This document shows positions 54,771-64,000 of a DNA stretch of 64,000 nucleotides, piece by piece. Source of the stretch: Saprospirales bacterium (GTDB taxonomy: Bacteria; Bacteroidota; Bacteroidia; Chitinophagales; Saprospiraceae); assembly GCA_007695145.1 (NCBI GenBank), contig REEI01000041.1:1-64000 (forward strand). The letters run 5' to 3'. The notes beneath the pieces were generated by a model that saw nothing but the letters and a program-made list of their open reading frames with translations, was not told the DNA's origin and did not search any database. Numbering within the stretch: the stretch's first letter is position 1; each line of letters starts with the position of its first letter. The position numbers and the translations under genes are program-made.

Positions 54771-56178
54771 CTTCGTCACTCTGTGTTCGGTTATTTTACT
54801 CTCCATTTTTTTGTTTTCCTGTCGCGCACAACGTCCCTCGCCAGAAGTGAGACCTGATGCCCTGCCTGAAGTTAGTGAAGATGAAAAACCTGTTCTCCTT
54901 GACACTATACAATGGGTAGACAAAAGCGGGCAGGATTTCACTCCTGTGAGTTATCCGGAAGACTCTCCCTATAGGGAGCGGATTCCCACAGAGCTTCCGA
55001 CACCTGTATTGAAGGATAGATATGTGATCACAGTGGTTCTGTCCATGGATGAATGGCCTAAAGAAACCATTTGGGAGGACCTGTTGGATGAGGAAATGGA
55101 TGAAGAGGAGAAAGAAGAAATATTGGAACTGATGCCCAGATTGAACGAAAGAGCCCTCGCCTTTCTGAATGGGTTTGAGTTTGCCTTTCGAAAGGAATAT
55201 TCCGAACAGGTCCACTTTACCATAGAGGTAGTGGCCATTGGAGAAAATAGTAACGATCAGAAAATTAGGGAGGTCTTTTCCGGTCTCAAGCATCAACCAG
55301 ACCTAATTATCGGTGGCGAGAATCGCACAGAGTTGGAGAGCCTTGCCAGAGTAGCCGCCTCTATGGATGCTGTTTTGATCAACCCCTGGTTCCCCGGAAA
55401 CTTTAATGTCCCGGGCTTTTCAAGAGTGGTTAGCCTGCAGCCTCCTTTGAGAGCACATTTTGATGCATTGTTGAGGCACCTTCACAGTATGCAGGCGGAT
55501 GACCGTTTTTATGTGGTTTACTCCCCCAGAGAAGAAACCAGAGTGAAGGAGTTCAGAAATTTGTTCCATAAAGAGTTTCCAGACAGGGTTTTTGGAGAAA
55601 TTTTTTTCAGGGATGATGTTGAAATTTTAGAGTTTGAATTCGATGAATTTTTTGAGGAAGAATCAAGAACTTTTTTCTTTCTTCCGATGACCAGAAATCA
55701 CCCCTTTATCTATCCTATATTGAGAACATTAGATTTAAAAATACCCAAAGAAAAATTTGAAGTTTTAGGCCTTACACTGTGGGATAGAGATGTGCATATT
55801 GAACTGCACTCAAAACTGGATGTGATCAATACTTCTATGAATCTTCCAGTGGATGGAGATACTATGCTACATGAATTCAACTCACTGTTCTTCAATAAAA
55901 TGGGGTATATTGGGTCCGCTGAAGAATACGAGGCCTATGCAATAGGAGATTTTGTGCGGAGGGCACTTATTTTATATGGCACGGACTTCCCACTGTACCT
56001 TCCATTTGCCCGATTTTATTCTGGAAGTTTTCGATTTAATTTTGGCCAAAATATTGGGATCGAAACACCAGTTGAATCTTTTGGAAAAATAGATCCAAAC
56101 CTTCAAAATAATGGCCTTTTTATTTTGAGATTTGATAACGGAAAATTCAAAGATATTGAATCATTAAATTCAAGATAA
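54727..56178 (+). CDS. Periplasmic-binding-fold lipoprotein
   Basis: The 483-residue protein starts inside guaA in another frame. Its N-terminus ([26 protein letters not shown]) is a lipoprotein signal with lipobox LFSC at about residues 29-32, followed by [12 protein letters not shown]. The body has two Rossmann-like lobes of the type I periplasmic-binding fold: [48 protein letters not shown] and a final [16 protein letters not shown]. It resembles amino-acid ABC-type binding proteins or the LpoA-like group. There is no permease or ATPase nearby, so an envelope-assembly role is as likely as transport. The ATG at 54727 is tentative. Confidence 0.75.
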   Translation: MTSAANRLLLLNGSSFVTLCSVILLSIFLFSCRAQRPSPEVRPDALPEVSEDEKPVLLDTIQWVDKSGQDFTPVSYPEDSPYRERIPTELPTPVLKDRYVITVVLSMDEWPKETIWEDLLDEEMDEEEKEEILELMPRLNERALAFLNGFEFAFRKEYSEQVHFTIEVVAIGENSNDQKIREVFSGLKHQPDLIIGGENRTELESLARVAASMDAVLINPWFPGNFNVPGFSRVVSLQPPLRAHFDALLRHLHSMQADDRFYVVYSPREETRVKEFRNLFHKEFPDRVFGEIFFRDDVEILEFEFDEFFEEESRTFFFLPMTRNHPFIYPILRTLDLKIPKEKFEVLGLTLWDRDVHIELHSKLDVINTSMNLPVDGDTMLHEFNSLFFNKMGYIGSAEEYEAYAIGDFVRRALILYGTDFPLYLPFARFYSGSFRFNFGQNIGIETPVESFGKIDPNLQNNGLFILRFDNGKFKDIESLNSR

Positions 56179-56202
56179 AAGCTGCTAACTTTTGGCAAAA
56201 AT

Positions 56203-56835
56203 ATGAAAATCAATCAGAGAAGGCTGGAGAGAATTCGTAAAACAGTTGCCAATCGTCAATTAGATTTCACCGTTGTGATGGAGCACTTCACTGATCTGCA
56301 CAATATGGGTGCAGTCCTCCGGTCTTGTGAAGCAGTTGGCATCCAAAACGTTCATCTGATCCCCCATCCTGAATCCGGTCGCAAGCGAAATGTGAAGCTC
56401 GGAAAAAGAACTTCAGCAGGTGCTCGAAAATGGTTGAATGTTTTTACCCACGACAATATTGACGAATGCTTTGAATATTTGCGCCCAAAGTATCAGCAAA
56501 TTCTCTGTACTTCACTCTCAGGGCCTTCAAAAAGCGTTTATGAGACGGATCTAACGCTCAGAACCGCCGTCATTCTTGGAAATGAGAAACTAGGTGTAAG
56601 TGAAAGAGCCGTGCAACTCTCGGACGGAAATTTATTGATTCCCATGATGGGTATGATGGAATCCCTCAATGTGTCGGTTGCCTGCTCTGTCATCCTTTTT
56701 GAAGGGATGCGACAGAGGTTGGCTGCTGGAAAATATTCTGATGAACTCGGCCCTGATAAGACCTCTCTATATGAAGATTATCTCGAGCGACACAGGAGCA
56801 GGTATAAAGGAAAGAAAAGCAAGTCAATGCAATAG
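56203..56835 (+). CDS. trmH: SpoU/TrmH-family tRNA 2'-O-methyltransferase
   Basis: The 210-residue protein has the three SPOUT motifs of the SpoU family. Motif 1 is LHNMGAVLRSCEAVGIQNVHLI (about 31-52). Motif 2 and 3 are TAVILGNEKLGVSERAV and LLIPMMGMMESLNVSVACSVILFEGMRQR (about 146-174), forming the trefoil knot that binds SAM. The short basic N-terminus (INQRRLERIRKTVANRQ) is the TrmH type, which methylates the ribose of G18 in tRNA. Other SpoU enzymes cannot be excluded. It follows the lipoprotein gene with a 24-base gap. Confidence 0.9.
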   Translation: MKINQRRLERIRKTVANRQLDFTVVMEHFTDLHNMGAVLRSCEAVGIQNVHLIPHPESGRKRNVKLGKRTSAGARKWLNVFTHDNIDECFEYLRPKYQQILCTSLSGPSKSVYETDLTLRTAVILGNEKLGVSERAVQLSDGNLLIPMMGMMESLNVSVACSVILFEGMRQRLAAGKYSDELGPDKTSLYEDYLERHRSRYKGKKSKSMQ

Positions 56836-57427
56836 GTTGTTTAGCCAATCAAGTAGTGCGTTTTCACTCCTTGTTGCTATGTAATGCTTAAGGTGACCTG
56901 ACATTTTTTTCGATTGTACCACAAACGATTCGGCAATCTTCTCTATACCTTATTCAAGTTTCACATTTCTTAATGAATCAGAAATAGTATGCCTTATGGG
57001 CACAAATAGCAGAAAGCCAAGAGTCAAATACTTGAGAGCCTTGATTTTTTTGTTACTTTTTGAACTTGTGCTGAGCCTGTCGTGGCATCAAGTAAAAACG
57101 TAAGGGAGATTGCGAGAAAACTATTATATACCTATAAGGATTTGATTGATGAGAAGTGGAAAATAAATACAAGTCATTGATAAACAATTGATAAAATGAT
57201 TCAACTAAGCATTTTATTACTATATAAACAATTGATCCAATAGTAATTACCTGGTTAGAATCTTTAGTTAAGCAAACGGTACTATCCAAAGGATTTATGC
57301 TTGTGCAGCTTATCAAGTTGTCAACAGTTGTTGCATTCATTGCCCTTTCTTGAGTCAAAAAGAATTTCAAGCCCTATGCTCCTGAATCCAATAAAATGCT
57401 CATTTTTGCATCAAAATAGTTTTAAAT
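56836..57427. other. Intergenic region with a dispersed repeat
   Basis: The 592-base gap lies between trmH and the aminotransferase gene. It contains the second copy of the 44-base repeat (see 56958-57000). No RNA gene or clear coding frame was recognised; short minus-strand frames look like shadows. Confidence 0.4.
56958..57000. repeat. Dispersed 43-base repeat, copy 2
   Basis: The sequence starting GTTTCACATTTCTTAATGAA matches the stretch at 7507-7550 in 35 of 40 positions, same orientation. Both copies are intergenic and about 49 kb apart. Confidence 0.6.
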
Positions 57428-58609
57428 ATGCGCTTATCCACGCGAATAGAAGAGATGGAGGAATCCGCCACCCTAAAAATGGCCCAACTGGCCAGAGACC
57501 GCCAGGCTGAAGGAAAGAAGGTGATTTCCCTTTCTCTGGGAGAACCGGACTTTGACACTCCCATGTTTATCAAGGAAGCCGCCTGGCAGGCTTTGAAGGA
57601 CGGTCACACCCGGTATACTGCCGTTCCCGGTATTCCGGAACTACGAAGGGCTATCTGCGACAAGTTTTTGAGGGAAAATGGACTCCATTATTCACCTGCA
57701 GAGATCGTCGTCAGCAATGGGGCCAAGCAATCCATAGCAAATGTGTGTCTCTCACTTTTGGACCCCGGAGATGAAGTGATCCTACTTGCTCCATATTGGG
57801 TATCCTATTTTGAAATCGTAAGATTGGCAGGCGGCATTCCGGTTGAACTGAAGGCCGGAGTAGAACAGGACTACAAGGTGAATGCAGATCAATTGCGAGC
57901 GGCACTAAGCGATAAAACCAGATTGATAATATTTTCCACTCCCTGCAATCCCACAGGTAGTGTGTTTTCCGAGCAGGAATTAAAGCGGATAGCAGAGGTT
58001 GTTCTTGAAAGAGAAGACTTGATGATACTGTCCGATGAGATTTATGAATACATTAATTTCTCAGACAATCATTTCTCCATAGGTTCAATCCCGGGAATGA
58101 AAGAGAGAACCATTACCGTCAATGGGTTTAGCAAGGGTTTTGCCATGACCGGGTGGCGCCTGGGGTATATGGGAGCGCCGGAGTGGCTGTCTGCGGCTTG
58201 CTCTAAGATGCAGGGGCAGTTTACTTCCGGGGCTAATTCCTTTTCTCAGGTGGCTGCAATTAAAGCGCTGACCAGTACCTCTGGTGAAGTTGCTGAAATG
58301 AAAGAGGTTTTTCGCTCCAGGAAAGCACTGGTGGTTGAACTTTTGTCGCGTATACCGGGATTGAAGGTCAATGATCCCAAAGGTGCTTTTTACGTCTTCC
58401 CCGATGCTTCGGGTATTGTGGGTAGAATTATCAATGGTCAGCGGATTGAATCGGTGGATCAGCTCTGCATGCTGTTTATGGAAAAGCTTGGGGTGGCTGT
58501 TGTTCCCGGCTCGGCATTCGGAGCCCCTGAGTGCTTTAGAATTTCATACGCTGCTTCGGATCGGGAGCTTCGCGAGGCTATTTCTCTTATTCACGCGTTC
58601 CTTGAGTAA
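57428..58609 (+). CDS. aspC: Aspartate-type aminotransferase (class I/II, PLP)
   Basis: The 393-residue protein is a full-length fold-type I aminotransferase. The opening SLSLGEPDFDTPMFIKEAAWQALKDGHTRYTAVPGIPELR is typical. VSNGAKQSIANVCLSLLDPGDEVILLAPYWVSYFEI and PCNPTGSVFS follow, then the PLP lysine in NGFSKGFAMTGWRLGYMG (Lys236). The C-terminal FRISYA contains the carboxylate-binding Arg. The sequence is closest to aspartate/prephenate-type transaminases (subgroup Ib). Substrate range cannot be fixed from sequence. It stands alone. Confidence 0.92.
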   Translation: MRLSTRIEEMEESATLKMAQLARDRQAEGKKVISLSLGEPDFDTPMFIKEAAWQALKDGHTRYTAVPGIPELRRAICDKFLRENGLHYSPAEIVVSNGAKQSIANVCLSLLDPGDEVILLAPYWVSYFEIVRLAGGIPVELKAGVEQDYKVNADQLRAALSDKTRLIIFSTPCNPTGSVFSEQELKRIAEVVLEREDLMILSDEIYEYINFSDNHFSIGSIPGMKERTITVNGFSKGFAMTGWRLGYMGAPEWLSAACSKMQGQFTSGANSFSQVAAIKALTSTSGEVAEMKEVFRSRKALVVELLSRIPGLKVNDPKGAFYVFPDASGIVGRIINGQRIESVDQLCMLFMEKLGVAVVPGSAFGAPECFRISYAASDRELREAISLIHAFLE

Positions 58610-58912
58610 GAACCTCTCGCTGTGGTAACTGACTCTCTCAATGAAATCTTCTTATTGAATTTCTAGTTGCAATATTTTATTTTAAAATTTACAAAAGTGC
58701 AACCTGATAAGAACTCCATTTTTTAGAAATAGAAGTAAGCGATATAACCTCCACCGCTTTCCAAAATAGGAATTTTTTAACACTGTATTTTCTTTCCCGG
58801 CTGTCTGAACTTAGCTTGCTCAGACCTTTCATAGGCCGTTAACCTACTATTCAAGAAAGGAATGATACTCATTTGCTAAAAATCCTATCTTTGCAGAAAA
58901 CCTACTGAAAGA
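58610..58912. other. Intergenic region with a -7-type element
   Basis: TATCTTTG at 58886-58893 matches TAnnTTTG and lies 19 bases before the ATG of the carboxyltransferase gene. No TTG occurs at the right -33 spacing. Nothing else was recognised. Confidence 0.4.
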
Positions 58913-60454
58913 ATGTCAGAACATAAGGAACGACTGGAAAAAATGAGAGCGGAGGCACTTCTCGGTGGAGGTGCCAACCGCATTGAGAAACAACACGCCA
59001 AAGGCAAATTGACCGCTCGCGAGCGAATTGAGTTGCTATTGGATAAGGGAAGCTTTCAGGAAATTGGTATGTTTGTCATGCACCGGAGCACGGATTTTGG
59101 GATGGAGAATCAAAGGGTTCCCGGCGATGGAGTAGTTACCGGCTACGGTACAGTCAATGGTCGACTCACATACGTTTTCTCTCAGGATTTTACGGTATTT
59201 GGAGGATCGCTTTCCGAGACTCATGCAGAGAAAATATGCAAGATAATGGATATGGCCATGGCCAATGGAGCCCCCTTGATCGGATTGAATGACAGCGGTG
59301 GAGCCAGAATCCAGGAGGGGGTCAATTCACTGGGTGGTTATGCCGATATTTTTTACAGAAATGTTTTGGCAAGTGGGGTAGTACCGCAGATTTCTGCCAT
59401 CATGGGGCCTTGTGCCGGCGGGGCGGTTTATTCGCCCGCGATGACGGATTTTGTGGTCATGGTTCAGAAAACTTCCTATATGTTTGTGACGGGTCCCAAT
59501 GTGGTCAAGACGGTGACCAATGAGGAGGTAAGTGCTGAAGAACTCGGAGGAGCATCTACTCACAGCACTCGCTCCGGGGTAAATCAATTGGTAGCCGTAA
59601 ACGATGTAGACTGTATCGCTAAGATCAGGCAATTACTTTCCTATTTGCCGCAAAATAACAATGAAAAGCCTCCAATCATTGATTATATCTTTGGAGATGA
59701 ATCCAGACCTGCATTGGATACAATCATTCCGGAAAGCTCCAATCAGCCCTACGATATGAAGGAGGTGATTCAGGAACTTGCAGACGAGGACTCTTTTTTT
59801 GAGATACAGAAGGACTTTGCCGACAATATAGTAGTGGGATTCTTGAGGATGGCCGGTAGGAGTCTTGGAGTCATTGCCAATCAGCCATATTCCCTCGCGG
59901 GTGTATTGGATGTCAACAGCAGTAAAAAAGCTGCTCGCTTTGTAAGATTTTGCGATGCCTTTAATATTCCGATGCTGGTTCTCGTGGATGTACCAGGGTT
60001 TCTGCCAGGAACAGACCAGGAGTGGAATGGGATTATTTCTAATGGCGCTAAATTGTTGTACGCCTTCAGCGAAGCTACAGTCCCTAGTGTCACAGTCATT
60101 ACCCGCAAAGCCTATGGAGGTGCATACGATGTGATGAATTCCAAACACATCGGGGCTGACTTTAACTTTGCATGGCCCACAGCTGAAATTGCAGTAATGG
60201 GCGCAAAAGGTGCCTCTGAGATTATATTCCGAAAGGAAATTGGGAATTCAGAAGATCCGGAACAAAAATTGAGGGAGAAAGAATTGGAATATGCTGAAAA
60301 ATTTGCACACCCATATCGCGCAGCAGAAAGGGGCTTCATTGATGAAGTCATTAATCCCTCAGAAACCCGAAAAAGGCTGATAGCAGCCTTTGACTCTCTT
60401 GAGAACAAAAAGGTATGGCGTCCCGGAAAAAAGCACGGAAATATTCCCCTTTGA
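58913..60454 (+). CDS. pccB: Acyl-CoA carboxylase carboxyltransferase beta subunit
   Basis: The 513-residue protein is a full-length biotin-dependent carboxyltransferase of the propionyl/methylmalonyl-CoA type. The N-terminus ([53 protein letters not shown]) is diagnostic. The two crotonase-like oxyanion loops appear as [22 protein letters not shown] and [21 protein letters not shown] in the first half. [50 protein letters not shown] is in the second. It would carboxylate propionyl-CoA to methylmalonyl-CoA with a separate biotin-carrying alpha subunit not in the window. Substrate is by family. Confidence 0.93.
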   Translation: MSEHKERLEKMRAEALLGGGANRIEKQHAKGKLTARERIELLLDKGSFQEIGMFVMHRSTDFGMENQRVPGDGVVTGYGTVNGRLTYVFSQDFTVFGGSLSETHAEKICKIMDMAMANGAPLIGLNDSGGARIQEGVNSLGGYADIFYRNVLASGVVPQISAIMGPCAGGAVYSPAMTDFVVMVQKTSYMFVTGPNVVKTVTNEEVSAEELGGASTHSTRSGVNQLVAVNDVDCIAKIRQLLSYLPQNNNEKPPIIDYIFGDESRPALDTIIPESSNQPYDMKEVIQELADEDSFFEIQKDFADNIVVGFLRMAGRSLGVIANQPYSLAGVLDVNSSKKAARFVRFCDAFNIPMLVLVDVPGFLPGTDQEWNGIISNGAKLLYAFSEATVPSVTVITRKAYGGAYDVMNSKHIGADFNFAWPTAEIAVMGAKGASEIIFRKEIGNSEDPEQKLREKELEYAEKFAHPYRAAERGFIDEVINPSETRKRLIAAFDSLENKKVWRPGKKHGNIPL

Positions 60455-60980
60455 ATTTTGATCTCCGCCTTTTTATCATCAAATCCCTCCTACATAAATC
60501 AATCAAAGCCTTTTTTTTCCATAAGGGATTAATTATAATATTAAAAAAACATTTTCATATACGACTGTAAACAAGTTGGTAATATGTTATAAATTTTTTG
60601 TTTACAGCGCATTGTATTAATCCTGTATTAAATTTCATCTGTTTACCTTATTTTTTGAATTATTAATTATTTAAATATATTAAAAATATAATATATAAAT
60701 ACCTTAAAAGTAATGTACTAATCTATTTTGTTATTCGCCTTGAGTAGGTATTCAAATCAGGAAATAGGGGGGAAAGAAAAATGATTTCTTCCAAATATTG
60801 CAAATCCGATATAAAAAAGTAACTTTACGCTCTGAAAGAATAGGGGATAGTTCTATCCGGGTTACACCTATTGGTGCCTGCCGGTTTGATTGCTTCTTCT
60901 GTTTCTTTCACGCGTTGTATCAATAATAGGTCTGATTGCAAAAATTTAGCCTAATTAACTTTTAAGTAAAACAACAAACT
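60455..60980. other. AT-rich intergenic region with a structured leader candidate
   Basis: The part 60530-60730 is extremely AT-rich. Closer to the next gene are two small hairpins: GGATA (60845-60849) with TATCC (60854-60858), and CACC (60865-60868) with GGTG (60873-60876). A TCCGG/GCCGG context follows. They lie 105-137 bases upstream of the ATG at 60981 and could form a 5' leader structure. Confidence 0.35.
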
Positions 60981-63900
60981 TATGATTGCCAACATTTACT
61001 CGAGAATTAACCGCACCGCCGGATTTGTTACCCTCACTTGTTTGAGTACGCTCTTCTTTTTGAGTTTGGGAATGAACCAGGTTGAAGCCCAATGTAATAC
61101 CACACCAGGTGGTTCTGTAACTGTAGATGCCAATGCTTCCGGCGTTGGATTTTTAAATGCAGCACAGTTGACCGCCAATGGCTGGACTTTAGATGGAGGA
61201 TTTTTTTGTGGTACCCTCCGCTATTTTGATGGCCCTGCTCCCGGAGGTGTATTGCTTGGAACGGAATTAATAGGAGTTGGTTCGGGCCTGGCCAGGTCTT
61301 GCGGTACTTTCACTATTTGGGTAGAGCAAGCATCTGGTCCAGCTGGGTTTAACGCGGGAAACAGAGAGCCGGTCACTTTCACGGTCACTGATCCTGTACT
61401 AGATCTTCCAGCAGTAGGAGCCTTTGACATTTCCTACGACTGCGATGTCAATCCAGGCATTGTCACCACCTATTTATCCAGTATTCAGCTGGATATTGCT
61501 GCCGCTTCTTCGAGCAACTGCAATGATATCGATGCGGTTTGGATAGTGGGATCAGCGGATACTGTATCAAACAGTTGTGTTGGCAATACCAGAGAAGTAA
61601 TCATTCAGCACCGCTACGAGGTGACCAATAACCATGGAGTCTCAGAAGATTACTTTGTAAATATAACATATGTTGATAACGAGGCTCCTGAATGGGATGA
61701 TCCTACAACAGGAGTTTTACCCGGGAACAATGGAGCTACATTCGATCCCGGCATCAATAGATTGGTTGTAACTTTGGACTGCAATGATCCTGACTTCGCA
61801 GCTAACTTAACAGCCTGGCAGGCATGGCAGCCTTCTGCAACAGATAATTGTAATCAAAATACTGTGTCAGTTTCTGTATTCAATACGGATGTAGTCAATC
61901 CCGGTTGCCCTATCTACGAAAGACAAGTTACCAGATTTGATGCCTCAGATGGTTGTGTTACAACCACTGCTGGCGAGCGATTTCGATTGTGGCTGAATTT
62001 AGTTGACGATCAAGCTCCGGTTATAACTTCTGCTCCAGATACAGTAGATGTTTTTACAGCTCCTCCCGGATGGCCAAATTGCCAATATGTTTTCACCGAT
62101 GAGTTGGATATCACTGCAACCGATTGCAGGACTTTCACCTCAGATTGGTCAGTATCAATTGCTACCACCGGAAATATTGTAGACAATGGCTCAGGAACTG
62201 GTTTGAGCGCCAATCCCACTTTAGAGGTGGGCGAGTACGAAATAACTTACCTAATTGACGATGGTTGCAATCAAAACGATACATCTATATATATACGTGT
62301 GATAAATAATAATGGATTGGATGTGACTTGTCCTGCAAATCAAGGACCCATTCCGTTTTTATCCAACGGATGCGGAAATACCGCTGTTTGGAACAGACCA
62401 GAGGTGACTGGATTTTGTACAGGAAATTACAGTGATTATTTTGTAGGTACTACTATAGTAAATTTGGCAAATGGAGACAGTTCAAATGTAGTGGTTAGTC
62501 CGATTGATCCCGCTGATACATTGGGCGTAAGTGCCAATGTTACAGAAGGAGAATGGGAAGTGGTGTACTACTTTGAGGATAATTTAGGTGATTCGTATAC
62601 CTGTTCATTTACGATAACTGTGGAAGACGACAGGGCTGCTGAGTTTACAAGTTGTAATACGCCACCTGATATTGCTGCTTGCGATTCAACCAGAGTGCAG
62701 GATTTGGCGCCACAATTGAGATGTCCGGCTTCAGTTGACTCTGTAGTACAGTATCCACCTGTAGACATGTATTTGGTTGATGTGCCAGGACTTGTAGTTG
62801 CAGATGGAGAAACTTTTGAAGTTACAATTATTTCTTACAGTTTATTCAGGTCGGATACTTGTGTAAAAGTAGTTACTTTGAATGAAACGCTCAACGACAG
62901 CCCAACAAGAAATGTGGACAGCCTTCCGGCTATTAATCCAAATACTTTGCTGGCTGCTGGTTGTGGAGCGATAAATATACCAAGACCCACTGCGACTAGT
63001 TGTAGTGGAGAAACGATTTATGGAGTTGCAGGCCCTGGAGGAATTGATTTGTCTGATACCACCAGATGGGTTATCACTGGTGAGTTTAATCTAGCCAACC
63101 TGATTTGGACTTACACAGACGGAAACGGTTCTTCTACGCAGGAACAGGAGATTGAGATTACTTCCGACGAACGCGCCCCTCTTGTAGTATGCCCCAACGA
63201 TGTTGTAGTAAGTACAGATGCAAACGTTTGTGAGAGGACTAATGTACCTGGGATAAATTTAACATATGTGTCGCCCGGTCTGCCCTATACTGAAGGCAAC
63301 CTTTTATCCCCGGGCCAATATACCGACGATTGTGACCCTTCACCGGAAGTTTCATATGAAATAAACGGTGTTGGTGGATTTACTCCAGGCAATGATGCTG
63401 GAGTAGGAACTTTTGACCTCGGTGTAAATACAGTAACCTATCAGGTGGAAGATGACAATGGGAATTCCAGTTCATGTACAGTTGATGTAACTGTTGAGGA
63501 CAATGAACCACCCACCTTTGATTGCCCAACAAGTCAAACATTATTTACATCTGATTTGGATTTATTTACGGGAGATTGTTCAATTGAATTTAATGATATG
63601 TTTGACCCCACAAATATACAGGACAACTGCGATCCCGACCCAACAGTTAGTTGGGCCACACCCGGATTTTTAAATCCGCTTGGACTTACTATGAGTCCAT
63701 CTTCAGGGAGTACTCTTGATGGGGTAGAGGCAGATATTTCTCCCAACTTCTTAGGATTTGGTCTGGGTATCGGTCAGGTCACTGTTCAATGGTCTGTTAC
63801 CGATAATGCCGGGAACAATTCGACCTGTAATGTGACCTATGTCATTATTGATGATGAGGATCCCGAAATAGACTGCCCAACTGACATCACGGTTAGTTAC

Positions 63901-64000
63901 ATTGCTGATGGTGGTGGAGTTGAGGTTTGTTCATATACAGCATCAGGTGGTGAATTTGATTTTACCTCTGTTACTGACAATTGCTCTGCAAATACTCCTA
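60981..64000 (+). CDS. Giant secreted HYR-repeat surface protein (5' part only)
   Basis: An open frame of 1006 codons runs off the window. The signal peptide is GFVTLTCLSTLFFLSLGM...VEAQ, cleaved near residue 37. The rest is Cys-rich and Asp/Asn/Gly-rich, with repeated hyalin (HYR)-like units. Each has a core of the type VTYQVEDDNGNSSSCTVDVTVEDNEPPTFDCP or VTDNAGNNSTCNVTYVIIDDEDPEIDCP and the DNC-D-P/ D-C-x-x-x motif (e.g. ATDNCNQ, TDDCDPS, QDNCDPD, TDNCSAN). Such proteins are usually thousands of residues long, exported by the T9SS and involved in adhesion or gliding. The C-terminus is not seen, so export via T9SS is inference. Confidence 0.9.

Noticed and set aside
1..64000. tRNA, rRNA or transposase genes
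   Set aside because: I looked for tRNA arm patterns, IS transposase motifs and long inverted ends and found none that I could support by eye; a tRNAscan or Rfam search would be decisive.

Overview
The window comes from a Bacteroidota chromosome, most likely a Saprospiria/Lewinella-type marine bacterium (the lineage is inference; the phylum is well supported). Evidence for the phylum: a complete porP-porK-porL-porM-porN (gldKLMN) type IX secretion cluster, several proteins ending in the T9SS type A C-terminal sorting domain (YPNPA...FK/KK endings), promoters of the TTG-N19-21-TAnnTTTG type, a long Bacteroidota-type NusB, and a BT_3928-like DoxX protein. Apart from the flanks it reads as an ordinary core chromosome. 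No transposase, integrase, CRISPR array, rRNA or tRNA gene was recognised.

Layout. 1-360: a cluster of short intergenic repeats. 364-5526 (minus): two T9SS cargo genes; the upstream one has its signal peptide put out of frame by a nine-base C/G tract. 6-12.5 kb: dicarboxylate symporter, mnmD, an Mpl-like Mur ligase, pyruvate dehydrogenase E1 beta, and a CBS/universal-stress pair. 12.7-18 kb (plus): an unknown protein, a gamma-glutamyltranspeptidase homologue, dusB and a CCA-adding-type nucleotidyltransferase. 18-21.6 kb (minus): an outer-membrane beta-barrel, a lipoprotein, Ppx/GppA and an ABC metal permease fused to an MntR/DtxR-like regulator. 22-29 kb (plus): a small protein, a PhnP-like hydrolase and the T9SS core genes, closed by a strong terminator. 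29-41.4 kb: a membrane glycosyltransferase, a beta-helix lipoprotein, a double-DTG aspartyl protease with PDZ, L21 and an L27 with a helix-hairpin-helix extension, an SRPBCC protein, a decayed T9SS cargo gene, a TonB-receptor-like protein, another T9SS cargo gene and a class V aminotransferase. 41.9-49.5 kb: subtilase, CsaA-like protein, HD protein, then (minus) RecF-DUF721 and a translocase/HEAT membrane protein coupled to a cyclic-nucleotide-binding protein. 50-60.5 kb: DoxX protein, nusB, guaA, a periplasmic-binding lipoprotein, a SpoU methyltransferase, an aspartate-type aminotransferase and a carboxyltransferase beta subunit. 60981-64000: the first 1006 codons of a very large HYR-repeat surface protein that runs off the window.

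How it fits together. PorK/L/M/N and PorP form the trans-envelope motor and ring of the T9SS, and at least three neighbouring proteins carry its cargo signal. The most unusual items are: (i) a DtxR-box-like palindrome (TTTTAGGT-N7-ACCTAAAA) just upstream of the His-rich translocase/HEAT gene, in a window that also encodes a DtxR/MntR-like domain fused to an orphan ABC permease; (ii) the L27-HhH fusion; (iii) the homopolymer frameshift in the signal peptide of a 1149-residue T9SS cargo protein.
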